From [Streptosporangium] indianense (lineage in GTDB: Bacteria; Actinomycetota; Actinomycetes; Streptomycetales; Streptomycetaceae): a stretch of DNA of 64,000 nucleotides. This document shows, one piece after another, positions 54,836-64,000 of the stretch (position 1 is the stretch's first letter; every line of letters starts with the position of its first letter). The stretch lies in NCBI RefSeq assembly GCF_021474405.1, contig NZ_JAKEIO010000028.1:1-64000 (forward strand), given 5' to 3'. The position numbers were made by a program, and so were the translations under genes. Below the pieces are notes generated by a model. It saw nothing but the letters and a program-made list of their open reading frames with translations, was not told the origin of the DNA and made no database searches.

Positions 54836-56503
54836 ATGAGCCGCACTCCCCCCGCACGCCGCCTGCGCCTCGGCCTGCCCAGGAGGGTCTTCTCACAGGT
54901 GCTGCTGATGCAGGTGGTGATCGCCGCGGGAGTGGCGGTGCTGGCCACCGGGCTGTTCCTCGCGCCCCTGAGCAACCAGCTGGACGACCAGGCCATGCGC
55001 CGCGCGCTCGCGATCGCGCAGACGACCGCGCAACTGCCCGACCTCGCCCAGGACCTGCGGGACACCCCGCCCTCGCCGAACGGCCCGGTCCAGCGGGAGG
55101 CCGAGCGGATCCGCAAGGCCACCCAGGCCGAGTACATCGTGGTGATGGACTGGCGAGGTGTGCGCTGGTCGCACACCGACCCGCGGCAGATCGGCGGCAT
55201 CGTCTCCACCGACCCCGGCCAGGCGCTGGCCGGCAAACAGGTCATGGAGATCGACAGCGGCACCCTCGGCCGCTCCGCCCGGGGCAAGGTGCCGCTGCGC
55301 GCCAGTGACGGCAGCGTCATCGGCGCGGTCTCGGTCGGCATCGCCTACGACAGTGTCCGGGCCCGCCTGATCCACGCCATCCCGGGATTGCTGGCGTACG
55401 CCGGCGGTGCCCTGGCCGTGGGCGCGCTGGCCGCGTGGGTCATCTCACGGCGGGTCCAGCGGCAGACCAGGGACCTGGCCTTCTCGGACATCGCGGCGCT
55501 CCTGTCCGAACGGGAGGCGATGCTGCACGGCATCCGTGAGGGCGTCGTCGCCCTGGACCGCACCGGCCGCATCCGCCTCGTGAACGACGAGGCACAGCGC
55601 CTGCTGGGCATCGAGGAGGCGGTGGGCCGGTCGCCCGACGAGGCGCTAGGCACCGGCCGTACGGCCGATGTGCTGGCCGGACGGGTCACCGGTACGGATC
55701 TGCTCACCGTGCGCGGCCAGCGGGTGCTGGTCGCCAACCGCATGCCCACCGACGACGGCGGTGCCGTGGCCACCCTGCGCGACCGCACCGAGCTGGAGCA
55801 GCTGGGCCGCGAGCTGGACTCCACCCGCGGTCTGATCGACGCCCTGCGCGCCCAGGACCACGAGCACGCCAACCGCATGCACACGCTTCTGGGGCTGCTC
55901 GAACTCGAGATGTACGACGATGCCGTCGAGTTCGTCGGCGAGGTGGTCGGTGACCACCGGGCCACCGCGGAACAGGTCACCGAGCGGATCGAGGACCCGT
56001 TGCTCGCCGCCCTGCTGGTCGGCAAGGCGACCGTCGCGGCCGAGCGGGGCGTCGCCCTGGGGGTGTCGGACCGGACCCGGCTGCCCGACCGGCTGGTCGA
56101 CCCGCAGGGGCTCGTCACGGTCGTGGGGAACCTGGTGGACAACGCCCTCGACGCCGTCGCCGGCGAGCCGCACGCACGCGTGGAGGTCGAGCTGCGCGCC
56201 GAGGAGCGCACGGTGATCCTCCGGGTGCGGGACACCGGGCCGGGGATCCCGCCGGAGCACCGGGAGTTGATCTTCATGACCGGATGGTCTACGAAGAAGC
56301 CGCCGGCTCACCGCGAGCGGGGCATCGGACTCTCCCTGGTGCGCAGGCTGGCCGAACGGCAGGGTGGCAGCGCGACCGTCGGCGAAGCACACGGCGGCGG
56401 CGCGGAGTTCACCGTCGTCCTGCCCGAGGCGCTGTCCGAGTCCGGCCCGGAACCGGCCGTCCTGACCGTGCCGCCGGCTCCGCAGACCGAGAGGGAGTCG
56501 TGA
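54836..56503 (+). CDS. CitA/DcuS-type sensor histidine kinase
   Basis: The 555-residue kinase has a membrane helix at about 21-45, a periplasmic PAS-like (PDC) sensor domain (about 50-180) with GTLGRSARGKVPLRASDGSVIG, and a second helix at about 182-205. A cytoplasmic PAS (about 220-320), a DHEHANRMH phosphoacceptor block of the CitA family and a HATPase complete it. These kinases detect citrate, C4-dicarboxylates or related acids outside the cell. It overlaps the response regulator by one base (TGATG). The convergent acetate-type SSS transporter is a plausible target. Confidence 0.92.
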   Translation: MSRTPPARRLRLGLPRRVFSQVLLMQVVIAAGVAVLATGLFLAPLSNQLDDQAMRRALAIAQTTAQLPDLAQDLRDTPPSPNGPVQREAERIRKATQAEYIVVMDWRGVRWSHTDPRQIGGIVSTDPGQALAGKQVMEIDSGTLGRSARGKVPLRASDGSVIGAVSVGIAYDSVRARLIHAIPGLLAYAGGALAVGALAAWVISRRVQRQTRDLAFSDIAALLSEREAMLHGIREGVVALDRTGRIRLVNDEAQRLLGIEEAVGRSPDEALGTGRTADVLAGRVTGTDLLTVRGQRVLVANRMPTDDGGAVATLRDRTELEQLGRELDSTRGLIDALRAQDHEHANRMHTLLGLLELEMYDDAVEFVGEVVGDHRATAEQVTERIEDPLLAALLVGKATVAAERGVALGVSDRTRLPDRLVDPQGLVTVVGNLVDNALDAVAGEPHARVEVELRAEERTVILRVRDTGPGIPPEHRELIFMTGWSTKKPPAHRERGIGLSLVRRLAERQGGSATVGEAHGGGAEFTVVLPEALSESGPEPAVLTVPPAPQTERES

Positions 56504-57183
56504 TGATCGAGGTCCTGGTCGTGGACGACGACGTGAGAGTCGCGCGGGTCAACGCCGCCTACGTGGAGAAGGTGCCGGGCTTCCATGTCGCCGGTGAGGC
56601 CCACAGCGCCGCGGAAGCGCTGCATCGGCTGGAGACGCTGCCGCGGCTGGACCTGGTGCTCCTGGACCACTACCTGCCGGATGCCACAGGGCTCGAGGTC
56701 GTCCAGGAGATGCGGCGACGCGGCGACCAGACCGACGTGATCATGGTGACGGCGGCCCGGGACGTCTCCACCGTCCAGGCGGCGATGCGGCACGGCGCTC
56801 TGCAGTACCTGGTCAAACCGTTCGCCTTCGCCGGTCTGCGCGGCAAGCTGGAGGCCTACGCGGAACTGCGCCGCACCCTCGACGGCGGCGGGGAGGCGGA
56901 ACAGGCCGAGGTGGACCGCATCTTCGGCGCGCTGTCGGCACCCTCGGAGCCGGACCTTCCCAAGGGGCACTCCCCCACCACCGCGGAGCTGGTCCGCCAG
57001 TCCCTGATGCATGCGGAGGGGCCTTTGTCCGCCCTGGAGATCGCCGAGCGGACCGGGGTGAGCCGGCAGACCGCCCAGCGCTATCTGAAGCTCCTGGAGC
57101 GCACGGGACGGGCCCGGCTCACCCTCAAGTACGGCGACGCGGGCCGCCCGGAACACCGTTACGTGTGGGCGACCCGCGGTTAG
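56503..57183 (+). CDS. CitB/DcuR-type response regulator
   Basis: The 226-residue regulator has a receiver (DDDVRVARVN start, phosphoacceptor in LVLLDHYLPD, Lys in LVKPFAF) and a C-terminal helix-turn-helix of the CitB type (IAERTGVSRQTAQRYLKLL at about 180-198). It is translationally coupled to its kinase. It normally activates dicarboxylate or citrate uptake genes. The next gene, an SSS symporter, is convergent, so control would act from its far promoter. Confidence 0.92.
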   Translation: MIEVLVVDDDVRVARVNAAYVEKVPGFHVAGEAHSAAEALHRLETLPRLDLVLLDHYLPDATGLEVVQEMRRRGDQTDVIMVTAARDVSTVQAAMRHGALQYLVKPFAFAGLRGKLEAYAELRRTLDGGGEAEQAEVDRIFGALSAPSEPDLPKGHSPTTAELVRQSLMHAEGPLSALEIAERTGVSRQTAQRYLKLLERTGRARLTLKYGDAGRPEHRYVWATRG

Positions 57184-57234
57184 GACGGCAGCCCGGCGCT
57201 CTCGGTGGCCGGGGTCCTCACCGAACGCACCTCC

Positions 57235-58827
57235 CTACGCCGCCCCCGCGCCCGTGAGCGACCGCACCTCGGTCTCCGCGTGCTTGGCCTCGTCCGCGAC
57301 CTCCGCCGAGGTGACCGTCCCCAGCCAGCCCGCGAGGAAGCCGAGAGGTATCGAGACCAGGCCCGGGTTCTGCAACGGGAAGTACTGGAAGTCGAGGCCA
57401 GGGAAGAGCGAGTCCGGGCCGCCGGAGACCACCGGGGACAGCACCACGAGCACCACGGCCGGGACGAGACCGCCGTAGACGGCCCACACGGCGCCCCGTG
57501 TGGTGAAGCCCCGCCAGAACAGGGAGTACAGCAGCACCGGCAGGTTCGCCGACGCGGCGACGGCGAAGGCCAGGCCCACCAGGAACGCCACATTGAGGTC
57601 CTGCGCCAGCAGACCGAGCGCGATCGCCACCACGCCGACGCCGACGGCCGCCATCCGGGCCACCGCCACCTCGCTGCGCGGTTTCCTGCCCCTGCGCCGC
57701 AGGGAGGCGTGCAGGTCGTGGGCCACGGACGCCGAGGACGCGAGCGTGATGCCGGCGACCACGGCGAGGATCGTCGCGAAGGCGATCGCGGCGACGATCG
57801 CGAACAGCACCGTCCCCCCGGTGGATCCCGCACCACCTCCCAGGTCAAGCGCCAGCAGCGGAACCGCCGTGTTTCCGGCCGCGTTCGACCCGCGCACCGC
57901 GTCCGGCCCGAGGATGGCGGCCGCACCGAACCCGAGCACGATCGTCATGAGGTAGAAACCGCCGATGAGCGCGACGGCCCAGACGACCGAGCGGCGGGCG
58001 GCACGCGCGGTGGGCACGGTGTAGAAGCGGGACAGGATGTGCGGCAGCCCCGCCGTACCCAGCACCAGCGCCAGGCCCAGACTGACGAAGTCGAAGCGGG
58101 CGGTCCAGTCCCCGCCGTACTTCAGCCCCGGTGCCAGGAACGCCTCGCCGTGGCCGCTGCGCTCGGCCGCGGTGAGCAGCAGCCGGTCCACGTCGCCGTG
58201 GAACCGCATCAGGACGAGCACTGTCAGCGCGACGGTGCCCCCGAGCAGCAGGACGGCCTTGACGATCTGGATCCATGTGGTCGCCCGCATCCCGCCCAGC
58301 GACACGTAGATCACCATGAGCGCCCCCACGCCGATGACGGTCCAGGACCGCGCCGCGTCGCTCGTACCGCCGAGCAGCAGCGCCACCAGGCTGCCCGCGC
58401 CGACCATCTGTGCCACCAGGTACAGAACGGACACCGTGACCGAGGCGGATCCCACCGCGATCCGCACCGGCCGCTCCCTCATCCGTGACGCCACGACGTC
58501 GGCGAGGGTGAACCGGCCGCAGTTGCGGACCAGTTCGGCGACCAGGAACAGCACCACGAGCCAGGCCACGAGGAACCCCACGACATACAGCAGCCCGTCG
58601 TAGCCGAACAGCGCGATGAGTCCGGTGACGCCCAGGAAGGACGCGGCCGACATGTAGTCGCCCGCGATGGCAAAACCATTCTCCATCGGCGAGAAGAGCC
58701 GCCCCCCGGCGTAGAACTCCTCAGCCGAACCGCGCCTGTTGCGGCTGACCCAGGTGGTGATCCCCAGCGTGACCGCGATGAACGCGCTGAAGAGCAGCAG
58801 CGCGAGTGTCTGGTGTTCCCCCGTCAC
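57235..58827 (-). CDS. SSS-family solute:sodium symporter (acetate/ActP type)
   Basis: The 530-residue membrane protein has about 13 helices and SSS signatures: AEEFYAGGRLFSPMENGFAIAG near the N-terminus and VLGTAGLPHILSRFYT in the middle. The pattern matches the ActP-like acetate/monocarboxylate branch. The GTG overlaps the stop of the DUF485 gene by four bases (GTGA). DUF485 proteins are standard partners of these symporters. It is convergent with the CitA-like two-component system. Confidence 0.92.
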   Translation of the reverse strand: MTGEHQTLALLLFSAFIAVTLGITTWVSRNRRGSAEEFYAGGRLFSPMENGFAIAGDYMSAASFLGVTGLIALFGYDGLLYVVGFLVAWLVVLFLVAELVRNCGRFTLADVVASRMRERPVRIAVGSASVTVSVLYLVAQMVGAGSLVALLLGGTSDAARSWTVIGVGALMVIYVSLGGMRATTWIQIVKAVLLLGGTVALTVLVLMRFHGDVDRLLLTAAERSGHGEAFLAPGLKYGGDWTARFDFVSLGLALVLGTAGLPHILSRFYTVPTARAARRSVVWAVALIGGFYLMTIVLGFGAAAILGPDAVRGSNAAGNTAVPLLALDLGGGAGSTGGTVLFAIVAAIAFATILAVVAGITLASSASVAHDLHASLRRRGRKPRSEVAVARMAAVGVGVVAIALGLLAQDLNVAFLVGLAFAVAASANLPVLLYSLFWRGFTTRGAVWAVYGGLVPAVVLVVLSPVVSGGPDSLFPGLDFQYFPLQNPGLVSIPLGFLAGWLGTVTSAEVADEAKHAETEVRSLTGAGAA

Positions 58828-59384
58828 GGCCGGCCACCGCCCACGCCACGCGTCAGTTCCTGTGTGTCCCACCGCAGTTGGAGCGCCGCCCGGTCCCTGC
58901 GCAGCCGCGCGTGCCGTGCGTACGCCCAGGTGAGCAGGAACGTCGACAGGAACTGCCCCAGCCCCGCCACCATCGCCACGTTCACCGCCCCCGCGACGGG
59001 CCGCGCCATCAACTCCGGCACTGTCGTGGCAGCCACGACGTAGCCCACGTACCAGGCGAAGAAGGCCACGAACGCCGGCACCACGAACCTCCGGTAGCGC
59101 CGCCGCACCTCCTGAAATGCCGCACTGCGCTGCACTTCCAGATACACGTCGGCCGCCGCGGGCCCCGTTCCGCTCTCCCCGCGCGCGGGCGGGACCAGCG
59201 CATGGGCATGCTCCCCCTCCTCGGCCGACTCGCCCCAGCCGGAGGCGAGCGCGTCGTACCAGGGATCGTCGTACCTGAACTGACCGGTCTCCTCGGCCGG
59301 GACCTGGTCCTGACCGTCGAAGGTGTCGGCCGGACTCTCCTGGTCCGTTCCGCCGCCGCGGGGAAGGCCCTTGCTCTGCTGCAT
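58824..59384 (-). CDS. DUF485 membrane protein, partner of the SSS symporter
   Basis: The protein (186 residues from ATG 59384) has a polar low-complexity N-terminus of about 85 residues and two helices in the DUF485 domain (about 105-130 and 140-165), with RYRRFVVPAFVAFFAWYVGYV. Such short proteins precede ActP symporters. An earlier ATG at 59435 with a GGGG site would add 17 residues and cannot be excluded. It is translationally coupled to the symporter. Confidence 0.82.
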   Translation of the reverse strand: MQQSKGLPRGGGTDQESPADTFDGQDQVPAEETGQFRYDDPWYDALASGWGESAEEGEHAHALVPPARGESGTGPAAADVYLEVQRSAAFQEVRRRYRRFVVPAFVAFFAWYVGYVVAATTVPELMARPVAGAVNVAMVAGLGQFLSTFLLTWAYARHARLRRDRAALQLRWDTQELTRGVGGGRP

Positions 59385-59869
59385 GCCCAAGGATGGACAG
59401 AACGGGAAGATCCCCGACTCTTCTTCCCACCTCATTTCACCCCATCAGGTGACTAAACCGCTGGTGGCCGCACAAGTCCCTTCCCGTAGGCGTATCGCAC
59501 GGCCTGCGCACGGTCCTTGAGCCACGGGAGAGAGGGTGTCGGCGGCGAGTGCCGCCGATGCCTATGACGCTACGGAAGTCGCCAGGCCACGGGATCCGGA
59601 GCCTGGGGGGATCACGGGTTGAATCCCGGCCGGGCGTCTCTCCACCCGGGGGTGGAGAGACGCGTCTCGCGGCCAGACGGCGAGCGGGTTCCCGGCCAGA
59701 CGGCGAGGGTGTCCCGAGACATGATCGCCTGGGCCCCGGCCTCACGCCGACTCGGCGGAGTTGCGGCCCTTCAGGCCGGTAACCGGATGTCAGACACACC
59801 GAGTCGCCGCGGGGAGCGACCCGGCCGACGTGCCGACCCCGTGGGACCCGGTTGGAACCGCCGCAGCGG
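59385..59869. other. intergenic region between DUF485 and parE genes
   Basis: About 480 bases lie upstream of the DUF485 gene and downstream of parE. It includes the hairpin at 59634-59663 and a short direct repeat CGGCCAGACGGCGAG at about 59668 and 59692. No gene is supported. Confidence 0.4.
59634..59663 (-). terminator. hairpin downstream of parE
   Basis: GCGTCTCTCCACC pairs perfectly with GGTGGAGAGACGC around a 4-base loop. It lies about 200 bases beyond the parE stop, so it may end the parE transcript or belong to the symporter promoter region. Confidence 0.5.
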
Positions 59870-61993
<2,124 letters not shown>

Positions 61994-62435
61994 GCGGTTC
62001 GCTCCTCGCTGAATTTCGGATGGGGCCCTTGTGGGTAAGGGCGCGGCTTCAGTCACCGGTGAGAGGGTACCGAGGCCTGGTAGAGCCGTTGTAACGCCAC
62101 CCTCGTCGAAAACTCACACTAGTCCACACTCGCATGAGTGTTCGATCCCTCGATGGAGTGAAGTACACATCACGTTCCCTTCGAGGCATGAACCATTTAG
62201 GCTCCGGGCACGTCCTCATGAACAACCGGCAACCCAGCCGGGAGGACCGACCACCGATACAACGCGAAGCCCCGTAAGACACATAGACACGCAATACGGC
62301 ACATTCGCCGCCAACCGGCAGCAGACAGCCGCCTCGCAAAGATTCTTTCGAGGAAAAGCCACGAGCGGGAACGTTTTGGGGCTGGTTGGATGTTGACCCT
62401 GGTACGACAGCTCGTCGAGCTAGAGAAGAGGCGAC
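61994..62435. other. divergent promoter region of parE and DUF7455 gene
   Basis: This 442-base region is less GC-rich than its surroundings, especially 62100-62400. It must hold promoters for both directions. TTGACC at about 62393, near the rightward gene, could be a -35 element. I recognise no riboswitch. Confidence 0.4.
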
Positions 62436-62666
62436 GTGACTACTGTTCTGACCCCCGCGAGCCCGCTGACGGCCGCTGATCGCTGCGACCGCTGCGGCGC
62501 CCAGGCGTACCTGCGCGTCGTCCTGCTCAGCGGCGGAGAGCTGCTCTTCTGCGCCCACCACGGGCGCAAGTTCGAGCCGGAACTCAAGAAGATCGCCGCT
62601 GAGATACAGGACGAGACGGAGCGGCTCACGTCCGCTCCCGCGAACGCCGCCGAAGAAGAGCGCTGA
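62436..62666 (+). CDS. DUF7455 zinc-binding-like small protein
   Basis: The 76-residue protein has CDRCGAQAYLRVVL and FCAHHGRKFEPEL, a CxxC...CxHH arrangement that may bind zinc. It is a conserved actinobacterial protein beside the principal sigma gene. GTG follows GAAGAGGCGAC. It resembles ribbon-type accessory factors but no function is established. Confidence 0.85.
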   Translation: MTTVLTPASPLTAADRCDRCGAQAYLRVVLLSGGELLFCAHHGRKFEPELKKIAAEIQDETERLTSAPANAAEEER

Positions 62667-62707
62667 CACCTCGCGTCCGACGACGAGCCAGCCCGGTACA
62701 GGCCGGT

Positions 62708-62750
62708 GGACGGGCGGTTGCCTCTGATCACCAGAGGCAACCGCCCGTCC
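62708..62750. terminator. 19-bp perfect bidirectional hairpin
   Basis: Bases 62708-62726 pair with 62732-62750 around ATCAC. It separates the small zinc protein gene from the convergent trypsin gene. Confidence 0.8.
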
Positions 62751-62787
62751 TCGTCCGCCTACCCGGTCCCGGCCCCGCTCGGACGCC

Positions 62788-63639
62788 TCACTTGCCTTCG
62801 GGCGGCCCCTGTGTCCAGCCGAGCGTCCGCATCATGTAGGAGACCCTCATGTACACGCCGGGGTTGCCGGCCCGGCCGCAGCCGATCCCCCAGGACACGA
62901 GTCCGATCAGGCGCCCCTGGGCCACCAGCGGCCCCCCACTGTCGCCCTGGCAGGCGTCCCGGCCTCCCTCGGCCTCACCGGCGCAGAGCATGCTCGTGGC
63001 GTCGTAGGTGCCTTCCGCACCTCCTGGATACGCCTCCTCGCACAGTGCATCGGGCAGGACACGCACCCGTGCCGCCCGCAGGCTGTCCGGGTACTCCCCG
63101 GCCCCCGAGATGTCGCCCCACCCGTAAACCGTCGCGGTCTCACCCGCCGTGTAGGCCGGATCACCGGCGGACGCCATGGTGATGATCGACTCACTCTGGA
63201 GCGGTTCGGCGAGAGTGAGCACGGCGAAATCCCCGGCGTTGCTGATCCCGTCGTAGGCCGGATTCACCCACGTGCGACGCACGTCGATCTCCTGGCCGTC
63301 GCGACTCGCCAGCAGATCCGTGCGCCCGGCTATGACCTTGAGGTCCGGCACCCGCTCCGGCGGCCCGCCCAGGACGTTCTCGTCCAGGCAGTGGGCCGCG
63401 GTGAGCACGGTCGTGCGGCCGACAGCCACTCCCCCGCAGAATTGCCCCGCGCGCGTACCCCCGAACCGGTCACGACTGGACAGGGCGACCGTCCACGGGC
63501 TCTGGGACACCTCGACGGGAAAGCCGCCTATGACCACGCTGTCGGCGGCCACAGGGGCACTGGTGCCCAGGGTCAGGGCGGGTACCGCGGCTGCCAGGAC
63601 CAAGGGCGGAAACAGAGCTCGTGCCAGACGACGACGCAT
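62788..63639 (-). CDS. secreted trypsin-family serine protease
   Basis: The 283-residue protein has a signal peptide (hydrophobic about 10-32, cleavage near VAA-DS). A short propeptide would precede VVIGGFPVEV. The S1 triad is visible: His in TAAHC, Asp in NAGDFAVLTL and Ser in GDSGGPLV. Six cysteines can form the usual three disulphides. Asp in the DACQGDSGG segment suggests trypsin-like specificity for Lys/Arg. ATG at 63639 follows GAGGAG at five bases; the upstream GTG overlaps that site and was rejected. Confidence 0.93.
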   Translation of the reverse strand: MRRRLARALFPPLVLAAAVPALTLGTSAPVAADSVVIGGFPVEVSQSPWTVALSSRDRFGGTRAGQFCGGVAVGRTTVLTAAHCLDENVLGGPPERVPDLKVIAGRTDLLASRDGQEIDVRRTWVNPAYDGISNAGDFAVLTLAEPLQSESIITMASAGDPAYTAGETATVYGWGDISGAGEYPDSLRAARVRVLPDALCEEAYPGGAEGTYDATSMLCAGEAEGGRDACQGDSGGPLVAQGRLIGLVSWGIGCGRAGNPGVYMRVSYMMRTLGWTQGPPEGK

Positions 63640-63727
63640 ACGCACTCCTCACTCAGTGGTGTCCGTGGGGAACCCAGAGTGATCCACCGTGCGTGATGCC
63701 GCACCCGCGGCGGTGCGGCACTGCGAA

Positions 63728-63755
63728 GGCCCGGTCCCCCTCGGGGAACCGGGCC
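63728..63755 (-). terminator. hairpin after hrdB
   Basis: GGCCCGGT-CCCC pairs with GGGGAACCGGGCC with one mismatch and a four-base loop, 21 bases downstream of the sigma-factor stop codon. Confidence 0.6.
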
Positions 63756-63776
63756 CGGCGCGCCGTACGACCAGAC

Positions 63777-64000
63777 TCAGTCGAGGTAGTCGCGCAGCAC
63801 CTGCGAGCGGGACGGGTGGCGCAGCTTCGACATGGTCTTGGACTCGATCTGACGGATCCGCTCGCGCGTGACGCCGTAGACCTTGCCGATCTCGTCGAGG
63901 GTCTTCGGCTGCCCGTCGGTGAGGCCGAAGCGCATGGAGACCACGCCCGCCTCACGCTCGGACAGGGTGTCCAGGACGGAGTGCAGCTGCTCCTGCAAGA
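63777..64000 (-). CDS. hrdB: principal RNA polymerase sigma factor HrdB, 3' end
   Basis: Only the last 74 or so residues are in the window; the gene runs off the right edge. The visible part is sigma region 4: [15 protein letters not shown], then [20 protein letters not shown] with the recognition helix, ending [16 protein letters not shown]. This ending is characteristic of the essential vegetative sigma factors of Streptomyces. The gene closes the conserved block that begins with the RNA methyltransferase. Confidence 0.93.
   Translation of the reverse strand, partial: LQEQLHSVLDTLSEREAGVVSMRFGLTDGQPKTLDEIGKVYGVTRERIRQIESKTMSKLRHPSRSQVLRDYLD

Overview
The window is high-GC actinobacterial chromosome. 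Codon use, GTG/TTG starts, SepH, CutRS, two M16 peptidases, a SARP regulator, DasR and iron-box sites and the 3' end of the principal sigma gene hrdB at the right edge all point to Streptomyces. From about 9.6 kb rightwards the order TRAM-type RNA methyltransferase, KimA-like permease, two TrkA proteins, DUF3159, OB-fold protein, DUF3710, dut, DUF3093, DUF4193, suhB and sigma factor follows the conserved actinobacterial block that I recall from Mycobacterium tuberculosis (Rv2689c to sigA). This part is core genome.

The left 9.6 kb is accessory and looks like the edge of a biosynthetic cluster that continues to the left. A leftward operon encodes a VlmA/LPG-synthase-type aminoacyl-tRNA transferase, a 54-residue acidic peptide and a membrane di-iron desaturase. 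Its promoter carries three direct repeats at 11-bp spacing, typical of SARP operators, and a SARP gene lies 0.8 kb away. Between them, divergent from the transferase, sit three tandem 93-nt tRNA-Ser-like genes. Their acceptor, T and variable arms are intact and identical, but the anticodon arm is rebuilt into a long hairpin that cannot read codons. They could supply a seryl (or other aminoacyl) donor for a tRNA-dependent enzyme outside translation. This is the most interesting part of the window. A membrane protein and acyl-CoA carboxylase beta and epsilon subunits follow. A broken MFS gene, a remnant of a second RNA methyltransferase gene, and a TetR/membrane-protein pair mark the seam with the core genome.

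9.6-21 kb: the RNA methyltransferase is followed by a potassium block (KimA-like importer, two TrkA/KTN proteins, DUF3159 and OB-fold proteins, KdpED without kdpFABC) and a secreted alginate-lyase-like enzyme. 21-33 kb: DUF3710, dut, thioesterase, DUF3093, DUF4193, CutRS, suhB, coproporphyrin ferrochelatase, an MFS transporter and an FAD-linked lactone oxidase. 33-47 kb: sepH, rhodanese, VOC protein, thymidine kinase, a phosphodiesterase, a GNAT/acyl-CoA-synthetase fusion, HPr under a DasR site, a GntR regulator, an M23 peptidase behind a c-di-AMP riboswitch, and a catalytic/non-catalytic M16 pair.

47-64 kb: parC, a COG0523 GTPase, two divergent citrate-synthase-like genes (one fused to a DNA-binding domain) around an AT-rich palindromic operator, an iron-box-controlled ferredoxin-like protein, a CitA/DcuS-type two-component system convergent with an acetate-type SSS symporter and DUF485 partner, parE, a small zinc-binding protein, a secreted trypsin and the truncated hrdB. 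Two themes recur. One is potassium and c-di-AMP: the KimA/TrkA/Kdp genes and the riboswitch. The other is carboxylate metabolism: the citrate synthases, the CitA-like sensor and the SSS symporter.
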